Assembly: GCA_023212725.1 (NCBI GenBank)
Contig: JALBYF010000022.1
Coordinates: forward strand, 62,001 to 126,000
DNA from: Tranzscheliella williamsii
Taxonomy: Eukaryota; Basidiomycota; Ustilaginomycetes; Ustilaginales; Ustilaginaceae
Reading direction: 5' to 3'
DNA length: 64,000 nt
Part shown: in pieces, positions 30,885 to 40,332 of the stretch
Layout: each line of letters begins with the position of its first letter
How positions within the stretch are numbered: the stretch's first letter is position 1
Notes under the pieces: model-generated
Databases searched by the model: none
Seen by the model: the letters and a program-made list of their open reading frames with translations, nothing else
What the model was told of the DNA's origin: nothing
Program-made: the position numbers and the translations under genes

Positions 30885-33017
30885 TCAAAGCAGAAGAGCG
30901 ACAAAGCCGCATACTGACACCAGGGCGGAGAAGCCTGCGATCAGCAAGAAGGGGCTGGGCGCGTAGAGATCGAAGAGGTAGCCTCCCAGCTTGGATACGA
31001 GGAGGATAGCAACGGAGCCTGTGCAGGTGTATGCACCAGCTATAGCTCCGGCGCGTACTGCCTGCCCTTGGCCTGCATCAGCATGGTCAGAACGCCTCTC
31101 GCCCCGGCGCCTATTGTGATGACCGTGGGCTGCAGCCCCTAGTTCTGAGTCTGTACCTGTGTCGTCTGTGGTACGCTCTTGGGTGCGAGCGTCAGTCGGA
31201 GTCATCTGCAAGGCGATCGACTTCGCCCGGGCGCAGCTGGCCAGGCTGGCAACAATGGCCCCGATTTGACCAACACCGACGGCTACAGAAGCTAGGGTGG
31301 ATGCCGTCGTTATTATATCTGGAGCCACCCCGCCGGTGTCGCTACCGCCCATAAAGCCTGACATACTCGTTCCCAGAATGCTGACGCCAATGGCACCGAT
31401 CATGGAGGTCATCGTGATAGTCAACGTCGGTGAGAAACGATCGCAGAGAAGTCCAATGAGCGGTGACGCAAGCAGAGCCGTCAGCTGAGCTGTGCCGCCC
31501 AAGATCGCTGTTGCAGTGAACGCGTTTCTGCATAGCTTCTTTAGCTCATCATTGGGTAGAGGCGAACTTGGATCGGGCGATGGGAGCTCCCGACAGAGTC
31601 CTGATTCGTAATAGTGATGCGTAATGAGGAGGGGAAGAAAAGCTGTGGTTCCTATCGTGAAAGCTCTGGCAAGCGCGCCACCGAGATAGGCCATACGTAG
31701 TTCCAAGGCCAGCTTTTTGCGTGCGCTGTATTCGTCCTCTGTACAAGCGCCTGCTGTCGTTACTCGAGCGATCATGCGGAAGCCTCCAACAGAGGCCTGG
31801 GCAAACTGACCAACGTGTGATTGGATAGAATGAATCCAGGTGGTTCGCATTCTGCGCTCCATGTGTCCACGCAACCTTGCACGCCGTGCCTGTCGCGTAT
31901 CCTCAATCAGAGTCACCGTACTGTCGTTCATGGAGCCATAGCCTGGTGGTACCTGTAGGTCCGCCGGCCGCTGCCGTGCCGACTGACGACTAAAAAATGA
32001 CGGCCTTTCGCGCAGGCCTAGAGCCATTATGACGGCCATGAGAAGCGAAAGGGCGGCCACCAACCAATACGTAACAACAACGGCCCTCTTCAGGGCTGCA
32101 TCACCGAGTCTAATCGAGCCATCACCCGCCCTTTGATCTGATTTGCGGTCAAAATTTCGAGCAAGCAGCTGGGGCAATCTCAAAAGGCCAAAGACAGCAC
32201 CCAGAGCTCCAAGACCAGTGAAGACACCGGCGAGCCCTGCTAGCCGGCCATGCCTGCGTCCTGAAGCCAAGAAAGACGGTCGTGATACGTCTTGTTGCTT
32301 CTGGAATCTTGCAGCTGGAACGGTGTTGAGTAGTCCGTCCCCTTCACCTTCGACTGTGGCCGCCATCTGCGTGAGTTCGTCAGTATAGACCTGCGCTTGT
32401 TGCGCTGGAGGCGTAGTGGTTCTTGCATGCGTTTCCTCGCTGATACCCTCTGGCGGATTATATGTTGCTTCCGTAGGCAGCGGTGAGGGCTGTAGCACGA
32501 TGCCCCGACCTGAGCGACTGGAGTACTCTGCCAGGATGCCAGAGAGCATAGCAGTAGCACCACTTCCACCAATCGCAAAGACGAGTCTAGCCAACAGTAA
32601 GCCCGGCCAGGGATGCTTTGGAATCGTGTACGAGACCAAGCCGATAGATATGAAGACGTAGGATGCCGAGGCAATTGCTGCTGGGCCCCACAGCTCTGCG
32701 GAAGCCCCCCAGACAAGGGATGCGATGGTGGAGAGCAGTTCATCGTAGAAGATCAACGATCCACTGAGCGACCCAGCGCGACGAGCGTACTCGTCGTTCC
32801 CCGTACCATGGTCCGCCTCGAGCTGATGGATCACAAAGGGCTGCGAAGCGTTAAGAAAGACAAGGAAAAGGATCGAGGCAAAACAATGAAGCAAGAACGA
32901 GACCACATTCGTCCTGGTGACTTGCGAACCAAAGCCTAAGCGGGTGTGCCAATGATGCCGCGACCGAGCAGCCCTTGCGTCGCCACAGAGCCGTGCGTTA
33001 GAGCCTGACTGAGGCAT
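30885..33017 (-). CDS. MFS transporter
   Basis: 710 residues from the ATG at 33017, which has A at -3. The frame is open to another ATG at 33206, but that extension reads like leader sequence. Around twelve hydrophobic helices: VVSFLLHCFASILFLVFLN first, then LIFYDELLSTIASLVWGAS, AAIASASYVFISIGLV and GLLLARLVFAIGGSGATAMLSG. A long polar loop of about 100 residues follows the fourth helix and a second basic loop comes mid-protein. The second half includes AILGGTAQLTALLASPLIGLLCDRFSP, an MFS motif-A-like region, and ends with FLLIAGFSALVSVCGFVALLL. It is an integral membrane secondary carrier; substrate unknown. The His-rich loop HGHHNRRRGERRSDH near the C-terminus could bind metal, which is speculative. 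Confidence 0.8.
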   Translation of the reverse strand: MPQSGSNARLCGDARAARSRHHWHTRLGFGSQVTRTNVVSFLLHCFASILFLVFLNASQPFVIHQLEADHGTGNDEYARRAGSLSGSLIFYDELLSTIASLVWGASAELWGPAAIASASYVFISIGLVSYTIPKHPWPGLLLARLVFAIGGSGATAMLSGILAEYSSRSGRGIVLQPSPLPTEATYNPPEGISEETHARTTTPPAQQAQVYTDELTQMAATVEGEGDGLLNTVPAARFQKQQDVSRPSFLASGRRHGRLAGLAGVFTGLGALGAVFGLLRLPQLLARNFDRKSDQRAGDGSIRLGDAALKRAVVVTYWLVAALSLLMAVIMALGLRERPSFFSRQSARQRPADLQVPPGYGSMNDSTVTLIEDTRQARRARLRGHMERRMRTTWIHSIQSHVGQFAQASVGGFRMIARVTTAGACTEDEYSARKKLALELRMAYLGGALARAFTIGTTAFLPLLITHHYYESGLCRELPSPDPSSPLPNDELKKLCRNAFTATAILGGTAQLTALLASPLIGLLCDRFSPTLTITMTSMIGAIGVSILGTSMSGFMGGSDTGGVAPDIITTASTLASVAVGVGQIGAIVASLASCARAKSIALQMTPTDARTQERTTDDTGTDSELGAAAHGHHNRRRGERRSDHADAGQGQAVRAGAIAGAYTCTGSVAILLVSKLGGYLFDLYAPSPFLLIAGFSALVSVCGFVALLL

Positions 33018-36014
33018 AGTATGAAAGACAATGTTTGAGCCCTCCAGGACATTGTGGAAAATCAGCAGATAGGTGCGGTCTGAAAGACCATGACACCTTC
33101 CCGGCAAGGCGGAGCAGGCGGATATGCACTGGCCACAGAACGCTAAAAAGGTGGAGCAGCGAGACAGTACTATGTTAGATTGAGCAGTGAGCGTCGGGGT
33201 ATCCATTCATCTGCGCCGAGCCAAGTTTCGAGGGATGAACCAGTTGCCGACGGCTGCGGGTCGTCCAAAAAACGACAGAACTGAGCGCAACTTGTACATG
33301 GCGAGAGCTGAGTACGCCTATGGCTTTTCCCAGTCTCTCTAAGTGAGACTCAAGGGCTTGCTTGGACCTATGAAGACGCGCTCGTCAGTCTTGTCTGCTT
33401 CCAGTCGAAGGTTTTTTCCCTTCAAAGGACGGATCAAGAGAGCCCCGCATCGACTGAGGGAAGCCGCCGATATGGTCTTTCTCACAGACTCCGGGCTCTG
33501 TACCTTTTGTTGTCCGACAGTCTCCAGCGTTCTTCTCACGGCCCCTGCATAGATTCGACGGGTGTCGGCATTCTGCGTCAAGCGAAAATTGTTCCTTCAT
33601 CAACGCACAGCGTGTGGATGCGCGCCACCAGCATTGGCTCAGTGTTATACAGTTCTACATTCAGCAATTGCCAAAATGGAGCATGCAGTACGTGCACTTC
33701 CAAGATCGAAGCAGCATCGTGAGAAAGGTCGGAAGTGTGCGCCTTTTTTTTTTGCCCTTGCATTTCCGCCAGGTTCTGGTTTCGGTCCGTTTAGGAAAGG
33801 CTTCCACCAAGTACTGCTCTGATCATCACACTGTTCAACAACCGGCAGCGATCTTTTCTGTTACACAGCCGCCATCTTTCTCTTTCCCATGGTCGGGAGA
33901 GCTGGATGGAAAACTCTGCGTCGTTTGCCGAGGGGCTGTAGCGTCTTGCTTTGATGAACGGACCGAGCCACGCCGAAAAGATATGTGCGGCCAGCGCTAT
34001 TATGCACAAGGGCCGAATTTGTCCTTAGAACGGCAAGGCTTGTGCAAACTAGAAGTCAAGTGCCCTTACGGCCAACACCGACAGTACTAGCTAGTGTACA
34101 TACTGGCATTGACGGAGGCAAGGCGCCGTAGCAGACACGAATGAGGCTGGCGGCCGACATCGAGCAAAGCCGATGCAACGAGTTGCTTAAGTTGTGCTAA
34201 ACGCAACGAGTAGGCATGAGTGTATTAGAACACAGCTGAAAAGCCGTTAGACCTTGAAGCTGCATCGTGTGTTGCAGCTCGGATTGCGGAAGGTAACTGC
34301 ACCGCTTCAGGATCTTCTTACATGTCGGCACTGCACGAATCTGGCTGCGCAGTTGGCGTTGCAGTGGCTGCAGACTCGTCGATGAAGGCAAAAAGACGGA
34401 TTAGCTTGAAGCAAGCGACGTCGGCGGCCGGAGCGACGCTTGTGCTAGGCTCAGGCACAACAATCACCAATGACAAAAGTGGTCTGAGATACCAGCGCCG
34501 CATACACAACAACTTCTTGCTCACTGGAGCTGTAGCGTTGACCTAAGACAAACTGTACCAGTTGTAATGCGTCGCGATCATAGCTGCTGAGTAACAGCTA
34601 TACAATCTGCTAGTTGCTGCTTCCTTTCCCTACGACATTGTGAAGCTAAAGCATCCGGACAATCCAAACTCACTCCATTTCCGTACGGGTTGTGACCGCC
34701 AGTTTGCCGCGATTGTCCGCGCCTCACACGCATTGCAGCTCGTCGCTCGGCACCTATCCTGTGTGATAGTTCTAGCTGCGAACGACAATTGTGTCGGCTG
34801 TGCATTGAAAGCCTAGCGCAGATTCTGGTTGGGTGGGGACCTAGCGACCAACGCGAAAGGCATCTTGCTTCCGCATGAAATTCAGAACTTGAAGCGAAAC
34901 GCGGTCAGGCCCCGCTCGCATGTATCTAACAGCACATATCCCTTCCCCTCGCCGATGCAGGTATTTAGTTGGCTCTACGAAACAAGATGCCACACTAATG
35001 CTTTCGCTTCGGACATACTTGGAGACTCACACTAGTATTCTCGCTTGAACCTCAACCTCCGCCTCCGTTTTTCCGCCGCGTCGTCGCCACTTCCGGAGCT
35101 TGATTACATTTTTCGATTTCCAGCAACAAGATCCCTCTGCTTTGATTTCCGCTTAGCGCAGTTTTCTCGGCTCGCAGCCTACAGCATACTCATCTCGCTG
35201 CTTCGCTGCTTCCGGTCAAGTGAACCTTTGGAGACAAGCTCCAATCATGCTTGTCCCGCTTGATCACTAAGCGCCTCTTCGCTAACGCCGTCTTCCCTAG
35301 CTTGGCTTCTACCGGGGCGTCATGTCAGGCAACTCTTCGCCGAGCCCCTCGCCAATACTTGCATCGCCTGACCTCGTCTCGACTGGACTCGGACTCGTAC
35401 TCGACAACTAGCTCGACTTCCCTGCACGTCTCCCTGACTTCCCCATCCCTAGAACGCAAATTTCGAGCCATACTTCACTCCTCCTCCCTACTACTGTACC
35501 ACCTTAGATCCTCCTAGAGCTGACTAGACCCGGCTTTTTCTGGTCGGAATTCTTGCATCCTTCCGCATCGTACAGCAACGTACCCTCATCATTCAACGAC
35601 ACTCACACGCCGCTCTTCTATGTACCTCGCTCGCCTCGGCTTTGCGCTCGTCCTGAGTCTTCCCGCTACTTCAACTCAACCGTATCTACACAGCGCACGC
35701 CGGCAAACAGCTGTCAAGCGTCGTTCCGGCGACAATACACCCTTTGACGGGTAGACTGTCGCAGTCACGCAAACTTCACCCTTTTCTCCGAACGACACGC
35801 CTACCTTTCGCTTGTTTGCTCCACCGACAGGTTACTCTACGTTTCTACGGTTATCTGCTTTATAAGTGGTGGTACTTGTCGCAGCCAACTCCCCCTAATC
35901 AATCGCAACAGTGCCCAGCTATCGTGGCACTGCGAAACACTTCTCAATGGCGTCTCGAGCGGCTCCTTTGACCACAGACTACCCTTCTACCTGAAAGAAG
36001 TCCGGATTCACAAC
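33018..36014. other. 3-kb gap between MFS gene and seven-helix protein gene
   Basis: Holds the MFS promoter on the left and probably a long CT-rich leader of the plus-strand gene on the right (about 35040-36014), which contains several short upstream open frames. Other frames (33339-34550) show no recognisable protein. Nothing else seen. Confidence 0.4.
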
Positions 36015-37553
36015 ATGGCCTTTAGCAGCCGCCATGAGGCGCAGGAACATCGCATACTGGTGGCCATCGGTACCAGCGACAACCAGCAGACGGCAGCGTA
36101 TGTGCCTGTCGAACTGGTTCGGGCTGGCGTTACCTACATCATTCTCTATTCCATGTTCGCCACCCTTCTCTTCGTTCTTCTCTGCGCAGTCCTTTTCAAG
36201 AATGGATTGAGTCCCCAGAAGAGGAAACTCCCAGTGGTCTGGGTTCTGGGTCTTGCTATGTTAGGGGGCTTGCTCGGCTCTACTCTCAACACCGTCTTCT
36301 GGGCCTATCAGCTATTCGGCACTGCGTCCGACCATGAGATGTTCAGCCTCTGGATGTCGTCGACTGCAGTCCTTTATATTGTCCCATTGATAACCCATAT
36401 CGCCATTCAGCTTCGGCTCTTGTCCTTCTACCCTCCTACCCTGGCAAGTCGGCGGAAGCGCATCGCCATTAGCATTCTCCCAACGCTGATGAAGTTTGCG
36501 CGACTAGCAACGATCAGCATCACCCTCCATCGTTCCGCACAAGCGTACCACGATGTCGGCTTTAGTACAACCGTCTCCAAAGCCACCAACGATACCAGTA
36601 ACCTCTTCACTCTGATTTTTCAGCTGGTCGATACCGCCTATGCTTCCTACTTCCTTCTCTGGCGATTCTGGCACCTGGGAAGGTGGGACAGCGAGCTCAT
36701 GAGCAAAAAGTCTCATCGATTGATCAGGTGGTCTAGACAGATTATGTTCGCAACCGCCTTCGGTTATGTTTTGCCTACCACATATTGTCTGGCGCTGGTT
36801 CTATCACGTGCGCTCTCGCTGGGTGCCGTTGACATGGGTTTTATGCTTGTCGCCAACGTCTACGTCCAGGCGTTCGGTGCCGTCTTAGCTACCCTATCTA
36901 GCTCCTATCGGTGGAGAGAGGATAGATTTACCGACAGTCTAGGCCCAGACAATGCCGTTCTGCCAGGCCTCCGGGGCATGATTGATCCCTTTTCAACGAA
37001 GGTTGCGGCGGTTTCGTCGGCTACTCAGCAGGACCCTGAATCGAACATCAACGAAATGACAACAGCACCTTCATCGCCAAGGCCCAATTTTCTATGTGGC
37101 CCTTTTCGCCCCTCTTTCGATAGGCGGCGCACGGGTGCTGAAGCCGCGCCCGCTTCATTGTCGCCCCAAGCAGACTCAATAACACCTACCGGTCCCTTGC
37201 CAGAGGTAAGCTCGGAAGCAAAAGCTAGTTCCCCTGGCAGGGCCTCTATGGGGACCGAAGCCGAGACTTCGTTTGATTTTCCCTGCGGATATACGATGCA
37301 GCAGTACGAAACTCGACGTTCCTCGGACGCAACACTATTTGCCCCATCGGCGGGCGAGAAAGGCGAAGGGCCAAGGAAAAAGGCGGACGATGCCCCGCCT
37401 TTTGGATCTTCAACCGTCTCTCCAAGCAGTAGTCGACCAGGCACTGGTGGCACAGGCCGGATACATAGACTTGGCTCCGGCCGGTCGGTACCGCGCGAGG
37501 ATAGTCTGTTAGAGGTAGAAGAGACTGCATCTCCTGACGTGTCGGAACAATAG
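36015..37553 (+). CDS. Seven-transmembrane receptor-like protein
   Basis: 512 residues; ATG context CAACATGGCC is strong. Seven hydrophobic segments: about 39-61, 74-98, 114-138, 149-169, 195-215, 242-266 and 272-295, with short loops and a 30-residue N-terminus lacking a cleaved signal. After the last helix comes a polar tail of about 215 residues rich in Ser, Pro and Arg, with RHP-like clusters such as GPFRPSFDRRRTG, suitable for phosphorylation. The layout is that of a GPCR-like protein, but no family signature (Ste3, Git3, opsin Lys) can be seen; there is no retinal-binding lysine in helix 7. It may be an orphan fungal receptor or another seven-helix family. A plasma-membrane location is inferred. 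Confidence 0.65.
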   Translation: MAFSSRHEAQEHRILVAIGTSDNQQTAAYVPVELVRAGVTYIILYSMFATLLFVLLCAVLFKNGLSPQKRKLPVVWVLGLAMLGGLLGSTLNTVFWAYQLFGTASDHEMFSLWMSSTAVLYIVPLITHIAIQLRLLSFYPPTLASRRKRIAISILPTLMKFARLATISITLHRSAQAYHDVGFSTTVSKATNDTSNLFTLIFQLVDTAYASYFLLWRFWHLGRWDSELMSKKSHRLIRWSRQIMFATAFGYVLPTTYCLALVLSRALSLGAVDMGFMLVANVYVQAFGAVLATLSSSYRWREDRFTDSLGPDNAVLPGLRGMIDPFSTKVAAVSSATQQDPESNINEMTTAPSSPRPNFLCGPFRPSFDRRRTGAEAAPASLSPQADSITPTGPLPEVSSEAKASSPGRASMGTEAETSFDFPCGYTMQQYETRRSSDATLFAPSAGEKGEGPRKKADDAPPFGSSTVSPSSSRPGTGGTGRIHRLGSGRSVPREDSLLEVEETASPDVSEQ

Positions 37554-37948
37554 CTGTCGGCGTTGGCTTGCCCTATACTCCTTGAACTGTTGATGGTAGT
37601 TCGCCAACATGCAACCCCTGTATACTAGCTAGCATATCTCCCTACGCACACTTGTCCGCAAGGCGAACCCCTTAGGTTTGCTTGCGTGGTGTTGCTCACT
37701 TGTAATAACATTCTACCCTTCTTACATTCATCCAGGTCTTCACAGGCAGGGTGACGGCTGTTTGCGAACGCGCTAGTCTGAAATCCGCGCTGCTTTGTGC
37801 GCACGAGAAGATTAACGCGAACGTCACCAGCTCCTTGCACTTAACTGCGCAGAAGGGGTATCGTGGACTGGGCAGAGCGGAACCAGCAAAGATTCTACAT
37901 GTCGGCTTGACCCCAAGCTGCAGTAAGAAATGATTGTGGCTGGAGGCG
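37554..37948. other. Convergent 3' gap
   Basis: Contains the 3' UTRs of the seven-helix gene (plus) and BUD13 (minus). The short frames are not supported. Confidence 0.4.
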
Positions 37949-39021
37949 TCAGTTGTTGGTCATCCAGCGAAGGGAGTTGTCGCAACGGACGACTACTCTA
38001 AGCTTTCAGCCTAGAGTAAATACATACCTCGGGACTCAGCTTCCCTGCGGATCAGTGCGTTTTTGCGCTCGAAGAGGATCTTTTCGAAACCGTTGCTCCT
38101 ATCTACGCCATCCCAGCGGTATCCCGGTGGGATATGGAATCGGTTGGGAGGATAGGGGCCTTTGTACTTTGGTTTCTGGGGCCCTTTCTGCCTTTTCTTA
38201 GTCAAGAAGGCTAGCGCCGGGTCGTCGGCGTGTTGTTGAGCCTTGAAATGCGCGTTGTAGTCAGTGTCGTCGGCTCGTCGGGCGATGCGCTGGTTGCGAA
38301 CAGAGGCCAGCTGCTGTGCCGCGCGCTGGCGCTCCTGCTTCTGCACAAGGCCTTCTCCCCATGTCTTGCGCTCCTCGGCCCGCCGTTCAGCCTCAAGCTC
38401 TGCTTGGCGCAGAGCAGCTTCCTCGGCCTTGATGTCCAAGACCCGGCCTGAGGCATCTCGATACACGGTCTCTTGTCCGCGGCCATCCTCGTCGTCCGAC
38501 TGCGACGCGCGCAGGGACGATGTCCCCTCTTCTGCTTCTCTCTTGCGCCTTTCCTCTCGCGCAAGCCTTTCCGCTTTCATTTCCGCCTTGCTCCTCAAGC
38601 CTGCCTTCAGCGTTGGCACATCCGCCGAATCGGCACCGTCCGCCTGCGCCTCAGTGACTTGCTTCTCAACTTCCACTCCTTCGGAAGTTGCGACAGGGCC
38701 TGCTGCATCGTCTGCCAAACGTGGCTTGCTGCTGCTTCCCACCTTTCGGAAACCCCTCCTGCTATCCCTCTGGCCATCTTCTACCACTTGCGGCACGAGC
38801 CCGTCTTCATCTTGCTCAGCATCGGGAGCTGCCTTCCACTCGTCTGACTCGTCTTTGAAGAGCAAGCCAGTGGCGGCTCCAGTCCCGTCGGTATGTTCTG
38901 CCTTTGGCTTCTTCTTCTTCCGTTTTGCCTGGCCGTCCCCGCTGCGCGCAAGGATGGCATCGGCTTTAGGCCCCGAGAGGTAGTGCGCGGCGATGTACGA
39001 CTGGAGCTTCGGGTCGGGCAT
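37949..39021 (-). CDS. BUD13: Pre-mRNA splicing factor BUD13 (CWC26), RES complex
   Basis: The main exon 38028-39021 starts at ATG 39021 (MPDPKLQSYIAAHYLSG, typical BUD13 beginning). It carries a Lys-rich nuclear signal KRKKKKPK, a disordered acidic middle, then the conserved C-terminal block ETVYRDASGRVLD, YKGPYPPNRFHIPPGYRWDGVDRSNGFE. The frame would stop at 38011 after SRGMYLL. A GAG|GTATGT donor at 38028/38027 and an AG near 37993 allow a second exon, 37949-37992, giving an RW-containing tail that resembles the family's usual C-terminus (345 residues). That intron would be only about 35 nt, so the last residues are uncertain. BUD13 acts with Pml1 and Snu17 in the RES complex at the activated spliceosome. 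It is divergent with LSM5. Confidence 0.85.
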
Positions 39022-39363
39022 CCTTCTCAAGCCCGCCTAGCTGTCAGCCAAGCGGAACTCGCTTGACACCTGGTCGGATCCTGATTCGCCCAAGGGCAGG
39101 TATTCCTGCTCTGCCCGTAGAGGGACGACAGCGCTGGCTCGGCGGGCTTTTTGGTGGTTGTCGGGTCTGTGCAGGTGATGGTCAAGTGGAGCAGCCCCGT
39201 AGCAGGACAAGAGGGTGAGGCAGGCTCGGAAATCGGAAGTGGACTTTGACCACGTGACGCGCTACTGTTCAACCTTGGATGAACTTACACCTGCTTCAGT
39301 GCTTTGGACATCCTGACTACGACCTTCACCAATTCATCCGTGTGTCTCGGCAGTACAGACACG
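39022..39363. promoter_or_regulatory. Shared divergent promoter of BUD13 and LSM5
   Basis: 342 bp separate the two start codons. A CACGTGAC E-box-type site at 39251-39258 lies near the LSM5 side. CACGTG is the site of Cbf1/USF-type bHLH factors in fungi; its use here is inference. Both genes encode spliceosomal proteins, so coordinated expression is plausible. Confidence 0.5.
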
Positions 39364-40040
39364 ATGGCCCCGCCCGGAGAACCGACGCAGGCAGGCACGG
39401 CCGCGGCTGCGGCTGCGCTGCCTACCATCCTGCCGCTCGAGCTCATCGATAAGTGCATCGGCTCGAGCATTTGGGTCATCATGAAGTCTGATAGGGAGTT
39501 CAGCGGCACCCTGCTCGGCTTCGACGACTACGTCAGTAAGTACAACGTACCCTTTCCCGTCCTGCGTATCTGCACCGTCGCAACGTCGCCGCACCTGGCA
39601 AGCTGGATGTTTCCTAGCTACCTGAAGGAACATATTGACACTCGGAACACTTCTCGTGATATACTTTGCTTTCTCTACTGTCAACAGATATGGTGCTCGA
39701 GGACGTCACAGAATAGTAAGCTTCGCCCCATGTAGCTCGGCAGATGGCGCTGCTTCTACGTGCCTAAACTCGACTGACATGGAGAACACGCTTGGTTTAT
39801 TCTCATCTGTCTCTGCAGCGAGACCTCTCCCGATGGCAAGAAGAAGACGACCAAGCTCAATCAGACCCTGCTCAACGGCAACAACATCTGCATGGTGCGT
39901 CTCTGCTACGAGTCTCACGGAAGCTCTGAGCTTTCGTGGGCGGTTGTCGCCGTTGCACCTCCGCTGACTTTGTTGCACATCTTTTATCGCGGCATGGCCC
40001 ACAGCTTGTCCCAGGCTCGGATGGCCCCCCTGACGCGTAG
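39364..40040 (+). CDS. LSM5: U6 snRNP protein LSm5, four exons
   Basis: Exons 39364-39535, 39688-39715, 39819-39894 and 40005-40040 join to 103 residues. All introns are GT-AG and every junction restores the Sm fold: LPLELIDKCIGSSIWVIMKSD, GTLLGFDDYV|NMVLEDVTEY, then TKLNQTLLNGNNICM|LVPG. The second exon is a 28-nt microexon. LSm5 is one member of the Lsm2-8 ring on U6 snRNA 3' ends and of the cytoplasmic Lsm1-7 decapping ring. An Ala-rich N-terminal extension of about 20 residues precedes the Sm1 motif, more than in yeast. It is the most intron-dense gene in the window. Confidence 0.95.
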
Positions 40041-40332
40041 CTAGCGGCCAACCTGACAACACATCATACAATGTATCACTAGCTTTTCTGCCAACCCTGC
40101 TTTGTACCCATCCGACACAACGCAAGAGCTGGTCGGGTGCGGGCTGCACAGATCCCACATGATCGTGATTCAGAACGTTCACGCAGGTCGGCAACATTTC
40201 ACAGACAGATCTGAGCGACGATTGAAACAGACACAATCACGATCGAGGCAACGCAAGGCATACATGGCAAACGTGTTGCAAGGACATCGACTAAACAGTT
40301 AATTGCGATCTGATGGGAAGGAGAGGCGGGGC

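Noticed and set aside
30885..33206. MFS start at ATG 33206 (773 residues)
   Set aside because: The extra 63 residues look like leader sequence and the ATG context is weak; ATG 33017 preferred, though not proven.
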